NCBI GenBank assembly: GCA_015904045.1
Contig: JABMDG010000084.1
Location: 4,335-19,391, forward strand
DNA length: 15,057 nt
Source: Nitrospira sp.
Lineage (GTDB): Bacteria; Nitrospirota; Nitrospiria; Nitrospirales; Nitrospiraceae
Direction of reading: 5' to 3'
Both the position numbers and the translations under genes were made by a program. The notes under the pieces were generated by a model, which had not been told where the DNA came from, ran no database searches, and saw only the letters and a program-made list of their open reading frames with translations. This document shows positions 1-6,905 of this stretch, piece after piece (the stretch's first letter is position 1; every line of letters begins with the position of its first letter).

Positions 1-887
1 TGCGCTGATGGGGCGTTATTCAGTTGTTCTTGGCATGCGCGAAGGCCGTCAGAATTGCCTTCCTCACCGTTCCCGGCGAAGAGGGTCTCAGCCAATTTTG
101 TGCTGATCCATGCACCGGGCAGAGCTTGGTCAGGGGGAAGCTGCCCATACAATGCGCTGGGTCTTCCCGTGGCACCGCGGCGAATTTCATAGGGGCTGAT
201 AATCGGCCCTGTGGCAGTCAGATAGGCTAAGGCTCCTCGATCTCGTGCCACACGGACCTTGTCTGCGTGACTGAAAGGGCTTGGGTAGTGGTCCGGCTTT
301 CCACGCAGGAAGAGCACGATGCGGCCCTTCACATCGACGCCGGCGTAATCGTCAATTCCCTGAGCGGGATCGACAATGCCGTACCCGACGAAGACAACCT
401 GACCCTGGAGATCGGCAGAGGGGGAGTCAAAGACCGGGAAGTAGTCCTTACTCAGCTGCGCTGTGACCAACTGGTCCGCTGCGCCGGTGCGAACGACCGG
501 GTTAGGTTCGATGAGTGGCGTGGGAACCACAGCGGCCATGATGCCGGGCTCTTCCTTCCCGGCTCCGGGAGATGGAACAGCGATCCCCTTGTTGTCAATG
601 CGCGGCAGTTGTACCCCTGCCGAAGTCAGTTCCTGTGCAACCCATTGTGCGGATTGCAGGTCATCGGGGGATCCGGCTTGCCGTCCGTTGAACGCCGGGC
701 TGCTTAACGTGCGCACGTCGGCGAGCATCCGCTCGCTCGACAGGCTCTTGAGTGCGTCAAGCCATGTAGGCTGGTCTTCCTCCGATTGCGCGTAACCTCG
801 GCTCGCCAACGGAAGCAGCGCAAGGATGATTCCCAGGAAAATGATCACAACAACGGAGGGGGAGCAACTGCGCGTCGAGCCGTTCAT
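1..887 (-). CDS. M28-family metallopeptidase with PA domain, N-terminal part (truncated by window edge)
   Basis: An open frame starts at the ATG at 885-887 and runs off the left edge after about 295 codons. Residues about 10-34 form a hydrophobic signal segment ending near the sequence GYAQS, so the protein is probably exported. The next part (DVRTLSSPAFNGRQAGSPDD, then a partner helix) is the usual N-terminal start of secreted M28 aminopeptidase-like proteins. A protease-associated (PA) insert follows, recognisable by GQVVFVGYGIV and GVDVKGRIVLFLRG. The zinc-binding catalytic residues lie further C-terminal, outside the window, so activity cannot be judged. A purine-rich GAGAGG lies about 8 nt before the start. 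The gene lies beyond the cycB terminator, so it is a separate unit. The family call rests on recalled sequence patterns; the substrate is unknown. Confidence 0.75.
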   Translation of the reverse strand, partial: MNGSTRSCSPSVVVIIFLGIILALLPLASRGYAQSEEDQPTWLDALKSLSSERMLADVRTLSSPAFNGRQAGSPDDLQSAQWVAQELTSAGVQLPRIDNKGIAVPSPGAGKEEPGIMAAVVPTPLIEPNPVVRTGAADQLVTAQLSKDYFPVFDSPSADLQGQVVFVGYGIVDPAQGIDDYAGVDVKGRIVLFLRGKPDHYPSPFSHADKVRVARDRGALAYLTATGPIISPYEIRRGATGRPSALYGQLPPDQALPGAWISTKLAETLFAGNGEEGNSDGLRACQEQLNNAPSA

Positions 888-1023
888 ACAGTGAACCTCT
901 CACAATGGTTGGGGACTATACCATAGACTGTGTCGCTGCAGAGCGATCGATTGTTCGATAGGGCCTTGTTGAACGGAATTTTGAGCACCCCACTCGTCAC
1001 TCCGCTTCCTCTCACACCCGCAC

Positions 1024-1069
1024 AAAATAGAACCGCCTTGCATCTGATCAACTAGATGCAAGGCGGTTC
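1024..1069 (-). terminator. Intrinsic terminator of the hao-cycAB operon
   Basis: A perfect 15-bp inverted repeat pairs 1030-1044 with 1055-1069 around a 10-nt loop. Read on the minus strand, the stem is followed by TATTTTG (1023-1029), a short U-rich tail. It begins about 30 nt after the cycB stop codon and closes the minus-strand hao-cycAB transcript. The plus-strand side also has a few T residues, so weak bidirectional action is possible. Confidence 0.85.
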
Positions 1070-1101
1070 ATTCTTACGGAGACACTAAGACGAAGTCGAG
1101 G

Positions 1102-1704
1102 TTAATCCTTCTCGTCTTCCTCCTCGTCATCATCCTTCTTCTTCTTTTCGACCTTCGCCACCGGTTGACCCTGCGCCAAGCTGGCGTTCAGATCGTGCTC
1201 CGGAACTTTCTTATGCACCAGATTTTGGTGGCAATCGATGCACGTGGCGCCTTCCGTCTGCATTTTTGCATGTGCAGCCTTGGCTGACGCGCCTGGGGCC
1301 TTCACGTTCTTGTGGCAGGCCCTGCACGTGAGGCTATCCCACTCCTTCAGTTTCATTCTGGCTCTGAATGCGGCCTCCGGACGATGCTCATTGAATTTTT
1401 CCACCGTCGAGTAGTCGGTGGTAAATTCCTTAATGAGGAAGGGTACCCCATCGACCACGTGCGTATAGATGGCTTTGTGGAAATTCCAGAACCCTTGAGG
1501 CACGTGGCAATCCTTGCAGCCAGGATCCGCGCCGAGCGCGCCCCAATGCGAGGACTTCTTCAGCTCCTCATAGGGATAAATTTCTGAATGGCAGCTGATG
1601 CAGAATTCGGTTCTTGAAACCGCTGCTTCTCCACCAAACACCACCGCGATCAGCAGAATGCCGACCACCGCTCCGACAATAAACGTACCGGCCTTCCCTG
1701 ACAT
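1102..1704 (-). CDS. cycB: Tetraheme membrane cytochrome cM552 (NapC/NrfH family), quinone reductase of hydroxylamine oxidation
   Basis: The 200-residue protein has one N-terminal membrane anchor (about residues 7-28) and four c-type heme motifs: CISCH 35-39, CKDCH 63-67, CRACH 127-131 and CIDCH 155-159. It closely resembles the Nitrosomonas cytochrome cM552 I recall, including the VVFGGEAA anchor, the GCKDCH and EGATCIDCHQNLVH blocks, and a charged C-terminal tail. In that family CycB takes electrons from cytochrome c554 and is thought to deliver them to the quinone pool. The start ATG overlaps the cycA stop by one base (TAATG). The ribosome site is the GAGGAGGAG run that also encodes the last three Glu codons of cycA, so the two genes are translationally coupled. 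The last 20 residues are almost all Lys, Asp and Glu. The gene is complete. Confidence 0.93.
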   Translation of the reverse strand: MSGKAGTFIVGAVVGILLIAVVFGGEAAVSRTEFCISCHSEIYPYEELKKSSHWGALGADPGCKDCHVPQGFWNFHKAIYTHVVDGVPFLIKEFTTDYSTVEKFNEHRPEAAFRARMKLKEWDSLTCRACHKNVKAPGASAKAAHAKMQTEGATCIDCHQNLVHKKVPEHDLNASLAQGQPVAKVEKKKKDDDEEEDEKD

Positions 1705-2432
1705 TACTCCTCCTCAGCCTTGTCCGACTTTACCGGTGGCTTTGCATTTTTCTGGAATTCCTCGTGGAACTTCGGCATCGGAGGACCAGTGAATGTCCCA
1801 GCCAGCTTGAAATGCGCGTGCATTGCCTTGTCGTCTCTCACGTACTTATCAAAATCAAATGAATACTTCTTATCGACGGTTGGGGTAAAGGGCGTGTAGG
1901 GCTTCTTTGCACCCTTCCATGGCGACCCTTCATAGTTCAGGTGACAAGCGCTGCACTTTTCGACAAATTCAAAGTCCTGTCCGGCTTCAGCCAAGGACTC
2001 ACGAGGAGTTTCCTTTTTAGACTTTTCAAACGCTTCACCGGCTTTTCGGTGGATCTTACGATAATCGCTCCCTGCTCCGTGGCAGGACTCGCAGCCGACA
2101 CCAACGAGAAACTTGTCCGGGTCCTCAACCGTGTACCCGCCCTCTTTCCCCCAGCCGGTCACGTGGCAACCCACGCAATCTTTGTCTTTGGTGTAATCCT
2201 TCTTCGGGTCAAGCTTGGCCTTGACCATGGCCTCGTCTTTTTTCTTGCCTCTTGTGGGCTTGAGTGACTCCATCGCCTTGGCATGAAGGCTCTTGTCCCA
2301 TGATTCCCCTTCGCCCTTGTGGCAGTTATAGCATTTCTTCCTGCCTTCAAAGGTTCCTTCAGCAGAAGCAGTTCCGACAAAGACGGCGAATAACGCCGTA
2401 GCGGCAAGTGCAATTGTCAGACGATGATTCAC
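1704..2432 (-). CDS. cycA: Tetraheme cytochrome c554
   Basis: This is a 242-residue periplasmic protein with a signal peptide (cleavage likely after TASA, residue 24) and four heme motifs: CYNCH 34-38, CVGCH 86-90, CESCH 114-118 and CSACH 160-164. The blocks FEGRKKC, HAKAMESLKP, KDCVGCH, GVGCESCHG and CSACHLNYEGSPWKGAK match Nitrosomonas c554 as I recall it. The protein accepts electrons from hydroxylamine oxidoreductase and passes them to CycB. The start is GTG (2430-2432), supported by AAAGGAG at 2438-2444, 5 nt upstream. A 121-nt gap separates it from haoB and contains its own promoter-like element and a palindrome, so separate expression is possible. The length and all heme motifs are normal. 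Confidence 0.94.
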   Translation of the reverse strand: MNHRLTIALAATALFAVFVGTASAEGTFEGRKKCYNCHKGEGESWDKSLHAKAMESLKPTRGKKKDEAMVKAKLDPKKDYTKDKDCVGCHVTGWGKEGGYTVEDPDKFLVGVGCESCHGAGSDYRKIHRKAGEAFEKSKKETPRESLAEAGQDFEFVEKCSACHLNYEGSPWKGAKKPYTPFTPTVDKKYSFDFDKYVRDDKAMHAHFKLAGTFTGPPMPKFHEEFQKNAKPPVKSDKAEEE

Positions 2433-2457
2433 GGTAGCTCCTTTCTCCTATAAAAAC

Positions 2458-2481
2458 GATTTGTTAGCATGCTGACAAATC
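2458..2481. promoter_or_regulatory. 24-bp near-perfect palindrome in the cycA leader
   Basis: The two 12-bp halves (2458-2469 and 2470-2481) are reverse complements at 11 of 12 positions, centred on AGCATGCT. The element lies just downstream of the predicted cycA start point and 26 nt before the cycA start codon. No loop is left at the centre, so a protein-binding operator is more likely than an RNA hairpin. It is AT-rich at the edges, unlike the surrounding coding DNA. No regulator is identifiable. Confidence 0.5.
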
Positions 2482-2492
2482 ATCTGAATTTT

Positions 2493-2521
2493 ATTTTATC
2501 GTGACCATGCAAGATTTACAA
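2493..2521 (-). promoter_or_regulatory. Candidate sigma-70 promoter for cycAB
   Basis: The -35 element is TTGTAA (2516-2521, 4 of 6 consensus), followed by a 17-nt spacer and the -10 element TAAAAT (2493-2498, 5 of 6). The predicted start is near 2486, giving a leader of about 54 nt for cycA. It lies in the AT-rich 121-nt gap between haoB and cycA and would allow cycAB to be made in excess over haoAB. Confidence 0.5.
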
Positions 2522-2553
2522 TAACGCCATTCTCATTTTTGACACCCAGGGCA

Positions 2554-3600
2554 TCAATTTTTCGAGGGCTCTTTCGAAGGAATCTTATACACCAAATAGC
2601 CTCCCTCTTTATAGACCATCTGGAGGGGTTCGAAATCGAGAATGAGAGAGGTCGTCATGGGCAGCATTTGTGCGAGCAGGGTTTTCGTGCTTTTATCATC
2701 TGTGAGGAAGTAGGCGCGCATGATATTCCCCGAGAATCCATGCACCGTATGGGCGGTAAATTTGTTGTCCTCTTCCCAACGCTTCACCATCGCGTTGAGT
2801 CCATGCACATCGCCGCTCCCTTTCACAGGGAAGTCCTTATAGGAAACACCAATACGATCAGGACGAATCAGTCCAAGTTTATAGATGTCTGCGATGTGAA
2901 CCACGATATACCCTTCGCGGCCTCCTGCCAATTCACGGAGCATTGCTACGCCCTCTGTTGGCTCTGACGACAACGCATCAGCAAATCGTTGGAACTTCCG
3001 CTGCTCTTCCTCGCTAGGCGGAGCCCCCCAGAAGTCGCTTTCATACTTCTTGATCGCCTCCGTTCGAGCCTTCCAGACTGGTGGCATAATGAGAGGCTCA
3101 CTATGCTGGGACGTGAAGACCGGATCTAATCCGGTGAGAAGCTGGATCTGACGCGAGGTGTCCCACCAGGCCAGAATAGCCGCATCCTTGGGCATATGTT
3201 TGGAGATGGCCGGTGCCAAGATAGACAGCTCAGAGAGCTTACTATCAAGAAAGATCATTGGTTCGCCAACGTGATTTTCCCATCCGATCATCACGGGCTT
3301 AGAATTTCCTCGGCGCGCAATATAGGCAGCGGCTATCGCTTCTTCCATTCCCTCGACGTGGATCTCTTGCTTTGTGAGATTAAGATCCGGCCAAGCCCCT
3401 AATTCTAATTTGGGAAACTTTTCTACCCCGCCCTCTTCGACCAATTGATATTTATACGGTGATGGACCCGGATCGAACCATAAAAATGCAAACCAAATAA
3501 GCAATAAAAAACCTCCCGCCACCAGAATGACTCCTAGTGACGGGAGGATTTTACTGCTTGGCCGCGTCAGCGCTGATTCCATCGTCTGTGCGGCACTCAC
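2554..3600 (-). CDS. haoB: HaoB, membrane-anchored protein of the hydroxylamine oxidation cluster
   Basis: This 348-residue protein has no CXXCH heme motif. One membrane helix spans about residues 18-41, followed by WFDPGPSPYKY and a large, probably periplasmic domain with conserved-looking blocks: AWWDTSRQ, FWGAPPS, FQRFADAL, GREGYIVVHIADIYKLG and GGYLVYKIP. This matches the HaoB (orf2) family found directly after haoA in ammonia oxidisers. Its biochemical role is unsettled; proposals include assisting HAO maturation or anchoring it. The start appears to be GTG at 3598-3600, two bases after the haoA stop, with no clear ribosome site of its own, which suggests coupling to haoA translation. 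An ATG six codons later is the alternative. The gene looks intact. Confidence 0.88.
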   Translation of the reverse strand: MSAAQTMESALTRPSSKILPSLGVILVAGGFLLLIWFAFLWFDPGPSPYKYQLVEEGGVEKFPKLELGAWPDLNLTKQEIHVEGMEEAIAAAYIARRGNSKPVMIGWENHVGEPMIFLDSKLSELSILAPAISKHMPKDAAILAWWDTSRQIQLLTGLDPVFTSQHSEPLIMPPVWKARTEAIKKYESDFWGAPPSEEEQRKFQRFADALSSEPTEGVAMLRELAGGREGYIVVHIADIYKLGLIRPDRIGVSYKDFPVKGSGDVHGLNAMVKRWEEDNKFTAHTVHGFSGNIMRAYFLTDDKSTKTLLAQMLPMTTSLILDFEPLQMVYKEGGYLVYKIPSKEPSKN

Positions 3601-3602
3601 TG

Positions 3603-4913
3603 TTACTTCTGGTTCTTCTTACGTCTGCTCCATCCGGCGAGGGCGAGCGTTCCGGTCAGCAGCATGCCGCCGCCCAGACTGCCCAGCGTCAGCTTGCCGT
3701 CGGTGCTGTCGAAGTCCAGGAGCCGGCTCGTCTTGCTCTTTTCTTCGAGCTTGGCCACCCGCTCCATCAGGAGCATCTTGTCCTTGAGCTTGGTGTCCTC
3801 GTCCATGATTTCGACATAGGCCCGGTTCATCGCGGCCCAGCCGACCGTATAGGTGAACCCCGGATATTGGTGCGCCAGAGCCACGTGCAATTGCACCAGA
3901 TGGTCTTCCGCCATCTCGAAGAGCTTGAGCTCGATGGCGGTCGGGCTGTTGTTCTTGGACCAGTAGATCTGCCAGAACTGGTCGAACAGCGCCTTCGCCG
4001 GGGCCGGCGGGGCCGGCCGGTTGGTCCTCTGCCCGGTCAGGAGGCGCGCCTCGAACTGTTTATGCACGACGTTGTGCGCCTCATCGTATTTATCCAGGCC
4101 GTGGCTCGTGCCGGTATGGCAGTTATCGCACTTGTTCTGATTCGTATGGCACATGGAGCAGCCTTCAGCAATCTCACGCTGCGACATGCCCGCCCAGATA
4201 TCGGTCTCGACGTTGGCGCGCCAATCCAGCACGTGCGACGGACGACCCCGTGGCCACTGGTTCTTCGGCCATAAGATGGTGTCGCGCTCGGACTCGCGCT
4301 CGGCGTATTCCATCAAATGGCAGTTGCCGCACATATCGGATGTCGGCATCTTGAGGTCAACCCGATGATCCGCCGCCTTCTTCGTGTTGATGTCCACGTG
4401 GCAGTCGATGCAGCTCACTTCCTTTAAGTTCTCTTTGGGCCCGAGCTTGCCCAGCGAGCGCAGGTTGGCCTCGACTTCCTCCAACTTGGCTTTCTTATAG
4501 AACGTGTCATCGCTCGGGGTCAGCTTGCGAATCTTGTCAAGATTGGCGTGGGTACTTCTTTTCCACATGGCCACCCACCCCGGCGACTCATCAGTGTGGC
4601 ATTTCACACACTGCTCGCGCGTCGCCACTTCCTTCACCGATTGCGGGGGCTTGTAGAAGGTCGCAGGATCGAAGTACTTGGTCATGGCAATCGGCTCCCA
4701 ATACTGGCCGTACTGCCCCTTCCCCGCCCCCTTTCCTGGATCCTTGTAGCGCGTGGTCAACGCCTCATGAAACTCCTTGGGCGTCGCGGACCGCTCAATC
4801 TTCAGCGCCTCAAAGGTCTCCTTCGGGACACTCGGATACTGCGCCTGCACAGGTGCGGCCAGCATTAGGCCGCAGACAACCATGGCATACTTCGCCACAT
4901 GCTTTACGGTCAC
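3603..4913 (-). CDS. haoA: Hydroxylamine oxidoreductase HaoA with internal in-frame deletion (5 of 8 heme motifs)
   Basis: HAO oxidises hydroxylamine in the periplasm and passes electrons to cytochrome c554. The start is GTG at 4911-4913 with GGAAGGAG 7 nt upstream, giving 436 residues and a signal peptide ending at VQA|QYPSV. Heme motifs are CVKCH 102-106, CIDCH 168-172, CGNCH 195-199, CSMCH 252-256 (position of the P460 catalytic heme 4) and CDNCH 262-266. Directly after CDNCHT the sequence jumps to GTSHGLDKY. In Nitrosomonas HAO (570 residues, recalled) about 134 residues lie between these points, carrying hemes 6-8 and the distal-pocket Asp-His. The C-terminal part is normal: [10 protein letters not shown], the cross-linking Tyr in FTYTVGW (Y355), and the C-terminal helix [17 protein letters not shown] followed by basic residues. 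The junction is at about 4112/4113. The frame is kept, but the product should not work as a normal HAO. Identity is certain; whether the deletion is real or an assembly error is open. Confidence 0.93.
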   Translation of the reverse strand: MTVKHVAKYAMVVCGLMLAAPVQAQYPSVPKETFEALKIERSATPKEFHEALTTRYKDPGKGAGKGQYGQYWEPIAMTKYFDPATFYKPPQSVKEVATREQCVKCHTDESPGWVAMWKRSTHANLDKIRKLTPSDDTFYKKAKLEEVEANLRSLGKLGPKENLKEVSCIDCHVDINTKKAADHRVDLKMPTSDMCGNCHLMEYAERESERDTILWPKNQWPRGRPSHVLDWRANVETDIWAGMSQREIAEGCSMCHTNQNKCDNCHTGTSHGLDKYDEAHNVVHKQFEARLLTGQRTNRPAPPAPAKALFDQFWQIYWSKNNSPTAIELKLFEMAEDHLVQLHVALAHQYPGFTYTVGWAAMNRAYVEIMDEDTKLKDKMLLMERVAKLEEKSKTSRLLDFDSTDGKLTLGSLGGGMLLTGTLALAGWSRRKKNQK

Positions 4914-4920
4914 GGCAATA

Positions 4921-4928
4921 CTCCTTCC
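4921..4928 (-). promoter_or_regulatory. Ribosome-binding site that fixes the haoA start
   Basis: GGAAGGAG lies 7 nt before GTG 4911-4913. It selects this GTG over the in-frame ATG at 4983-4985, 24 codons upstream, which would put polar residues before the signal peptide. Confidence 0.8.
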
Positions 4929-4938
4929 GTTTGATGGG

Positions 4939-4950
4939 CAGTGTGCACTG
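4939..4950. repeat. Small inverted repeat upstream of the haoA ribosome site
   Basis: CAGTG-TG-CACTG lies 10 nt before the Shine-Dalgarno sequence in the haoA leader. It could be an operator half-site pair or, with flanking G-U and G-C pairs, a small leader hairpin. There is no supporting family knowledge. Confidence 0.25.
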
Positions 4951-5007
4951 TCCTTACCAAAATATTTTTCGATACCATATATCATGATGATGTGTTTGTA
5001 GTTTTCT

Positions 5008-5013
5008 ATTATA
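5008..5013 (-). promoter_or_regulatory. Possible second -10 element (P2) for haoA
   Basis: A perfect TATAAT lies in the AT-rich haoA leader, downstream of the main promoter. At 17-nt spacing the -35 would be CTTTCA (3 of 6), which is weak. It is listed as a possible secondary start only. Confidence 0.25.
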
Positions 5014-5047
5014 TGTTTAGTAAGATTTTCTGAAAGAATGCGGACGG

Positions 5048-5076
5048 AATATAACTGAGGCCCATCACCATGTCAA
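5048..5076 (-). promoter_or_regulatory. Near-consensus sigma-70 promoter for haoAB-cycAB
   Basis: The -35 is TTGACA (5071-5076, 6 of 6), the spacer is 17 nt and the -10 is TATATT (5048-5053, 5 of 6). The predicted start is near 5041, leaving a leader of about 128 nt before the haoA GTG. This is the best promoter in the window and fits the very high expression of hydroxylamine oxidoreductase. It lets the hao operon be transcribed independently of the ccm operon upstream. No clear terminator separates ccmI from it, so read-through is also possible. Confidence 0.8.
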
Positions 5077-5114
5077 GATATTTTCGGGGTAAAATGCCCC
5101 AACGAGCGCCATGC

Positions 5115-5130
5115 AACTTACCGATAAGTT
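5115..5130. promoter_or_regulatory. Operator-like palindrome upstream of the haoA promoter
   Basis: AACTTA-CCGA-TAAGTT is a 16-bp near-palindrome (14 of 16 positions symmetrical), centred about 80 bp upstream of the predicted haoA start point. That is a typical place for an activator site. It could also form a 6-bp hairpin at the end of the ccmI transcript, but there is no U-tract, so a terminator is less likely. Confidence 0.4.
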
Positions 5131-5148
5131 TAACGGACTACACCGTCT

Positions 5149-6444
5149 CTATGGACGCTCTCGGTCAATTACAACAGTAATATTTTCGGTCCCCGGCTTA
5201 ATCGGCTGACTCATCCCTTCCAGATCACCGCTTCCAGGCATCGCTTGTCCGGACTTGGACAACCGAGCCACGATGACCACGGTTTCGATGTCCGACAGCT
5301 TTCGAGACGGCATAGGACTTGTTGAGTCATCAAGCCGAAAGGTGAAGGGCAAATCCTTCTTCGAGGCCCGCACAATCGACACCGGCATTGGGGGACCGGC
5401 AACATCCTTCGCAAAGACAAACAGCGTATCTGGGAGTGCCTTGCCGGCCATGCCCGGCCCCAACACCACTTTGCCCGTAATCGCCCGCGACGCACCGGCT
5501 TTTTTGACCGGAGGATGATCAGCCGGCATCCCCGATGACGCACGAGAAGCGTTTGTTGCCGCCATCAACGGCGCACCACCCATCCGCTGTTTTGCATCGC
5601 CGATTGCGGCCGTGATTTGCTCCGAAAATTCCGGATCAGAATCCGGCGGCAAGCTTGTGCGCGCCCGCTCCCAATCTTTGACGGCGAGAGCGAAGTCCTT
5701 TCGATTGTACGCTATGGTGCCTGCCAGCATCAGAGCCTTCACGTGATTGGGGTCAACCTTCAACGCCTTTTCGATCAAGGTCTCCGGCTTGCCTTCGAGC
5801 TTGCGTCCCTGGTGAATCCCAAGTGCATCGGCATAATCGGCAAGCATGTCCGCATCGTTGGGGTTCAGCTTGAACGCCTTCTCAAAAGTCGGAACGGCCT
5901 CGCCATACTGTTCCATGGCCATGTAGGAGCGCGCCAGCATGGCCCAGCCTGATGCATCATTGGGGTTCTGCTCCAGCTTCTTCTTGAGCCGCTCCATGAG
6001 GGTATTGAGCCCCTCCATCATTTGGCGCTCATCGGCGGCTCCGCCCTGCGATGCCATCGGCAACGCCGCCGGGTGCGTCATGGCCATCGGGTTACCCAGC
6101 GTCCAGTACAGCACACCGCTGGCGGAGGGAATGAGCATTACCAACGCCAGTGCGACAAACTTCACATTGACCAGTTGTCCGGACGTCGCCGAGGGCGGTT
6201 CCACCGCACTTGTTTCCTCCAACAGGCGGCGCTCCAGTTCCTGGCGGGCCATACGATACTGCTCATCCGTAAGTAACCCGCTGCTCCTGTCTTGTTCCAA
6301 TTCCGAAAATTGCTGCCGATAGACAGGCAACCTCTTTTCCCGTTCGGCTCCCGCGCCAGCCGTCTTCTTCAACAGCGGGTACAACAGAATGCCGAGGACA
6401 ATGATCGTCATCGCTGCGACGATGAACCAAAATGTGACGGTCAT
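5149..6444 (-). CDS. ccmI: Cytochrome c biogenesis protein CcmI (TPR apocytochrome chaperone)
   Basis: The 431-residue protein has two membrane helices (about residues 3-22 and 93-115). Between them is a charged coiled-coil loop with the family pattern PVYRQQFSELEQDRSSGLLTDEQY. The periplasmic part has TPR repeats (DASGWAMLARSYMAMEQYGEAVPTFEKAF and following, about 165-285). It ends in a beta-rich domain (about 325-430: ITGKVVLGPG, LPDTLFVFAKDVAGPPMPVSIVR, ENITVVID) typical of long CcmI/CycH proteins. CcmI binds the C-terminus of apocytochromes and brings them to the CcmF-CcmH ligase. The start ATG (6442-6444) overlaps the ccmH stop in an ATGA. It is the last gene of the ccm cluster, 235 nt before haoA. 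Confidence 0.92.
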   Translation of the reverse strand: MTVTFWFIVAAMTIIVLGILLYPLLKKTAGAGAEREKRLPVYRQQFSELEQDRSSGLLTDEQYRMARQELERRLLEETSAVEPPSATSGQLVNVKFVALALVMLIPSASGVLYWTLGNPMAMTHPAALPMASQGGAADERQMMEGLNTLMERLKKKLEQNPNDASGWAMLARSYMAMEQYGEAVPTFEKAFKLNPNDADMLADYADALGIHQGRKLEGKPETLIEKALKVDPNHVKALMLAGTIAYNRKDFALAVKDWERARTSLPPDSDPEFSEQITAAIGDAKQRMGGAPLMAATNASRASSGMPADHPPVKKAGASRAITGKVVLGPGMAGKALPDTLFVFAKDVAGPPMPVSIVRASKKDLPFTFRLDDSTSPMPSRKLSDIETVVIVARLSKSGQAMPGSGDLEGMSQPIKPGTENITVVIDRERP

Positions 6445-6905
6445 GATCGTTTGACTCCTTCCGAGAGCAGCTGTTCGACCCGCCGATGTTCTTCTTCCGT
6501 AATTGCCGCGTCCGCCACCTTCTTCCCTCGACGCTTCAATGCCACCACGAGGGCGATCCCGCCCCCAACCAGCAGCACGAACGGCCCAACCCACAGGAGC
6601 GTGGTCGTCAACTTTAAGGGCGGACGGTACAAGACGAAATCCCCATACCGCGACACGAGAAAATCGATGATCTCTTTATCACTCATGTCCTTGACGATCA
6701 TCGCACGGACTTCACGGCGCAGATCCTCCGCCAGCGGGGCATTCGAATCGGCCAAGGTTTGGTTCTGACAGACCAAACACCGCAATTCGACGGCCAGGTG
6801 TTTCAACCGTTCCTCGACGGCGGGATCGTCCCCTAACGGCCTTGCCTCCCCGGCCCACGCAGACGGGGCGAACAACAACAGTGCAATGAGCGCCAACCAG
6901 ATCAT
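6441..6905 (-). CDS. ccmH: Cytochrome c maturation protein CcmH (thiol reductant, N-terminal-type)
   Basis: This 154-residue protein has a signal peptide (cleavage near SAWA, residue 18). The hallmark redox motif LRCLVCQNQ follows, with Cys 43 and Cys 46. Then come the helical bundle (DLRREVRAMIVKDMSDKEIIDFLVSRYGDFVLYRPP) and a C-terminal membrane helix (about 102-124). The protein reduces the CXXCH thiols of apocytochromes together with CcmG and forms part of the heme ligase with CcmF. It is the short form; the TPR part fused to CcmH in E. coli is here a separate gene, ccmI. The ATG (6903-6905) overlaps the ccmG stop in an ATGA. An in-frame extension upstream to 7481 runs antisense-like through ccmG and is not coding. 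Confidence 0.93.
   Translation of the reverse strand: MIWLALIALLLFAPSAWAGEARPLGDDPAVEERLKHLAVELRCLVCQNQTLADSNAPLAEDLRREVRAMIVKDMSDKEIIDFLVSRYGDFVLYRPPLKLTTTLLWVGPFVLLVGGGIALVVALKRRGKKVADAAITEEEHRRVEQLLSEGVKRS

Noticed and set aside
267..707. Plus-strand open frames in the first kilobase
   Set aside because: The minus strand encodes a clear M28 peptidase N-terminus across the same bases.
3537..4274. Plus-strand 245-residue open frame opposite haoB and haoA
   Set aside because: It is an antisense shadow of high-GC coding sequence, with no family pattern and no ribosome site; the same holds for the long plus-strand frames at 7435-8166 and 9070-10122.
3603..4913. A natural pentaheme NrfA-like nitrite reductase
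   Set aside because: Both flanks of the junction match HAO block for block, including the P460 cross-link Tyr region, C-terminal helix and the neighbouring haoB. NrfA has a different heme order and a CXXCK or similar catalytic motif.
4914..4985. Upstream ATG start for haoA at 4983-4985
   Set aside because: It would add 24 polar residues before the signal peptide and has no ribosome site; GTG 4911-4913 has GGAAGGAG at ideal spacing.
5082..5100. GGGG-CCCC hairpin after ccmI as a terminator
   Set aside because: The stem is only 4 bp with a 7-nt loop and no U-tract follows on the minus strand.
6445..6594. 50-residue N-terminal extension of ccmI
   Set aside because: It overlaps ccmH in another frame, is Arg/Gly-rich, and precedes the proper membrane helix start MTVTFWFIVAAM.
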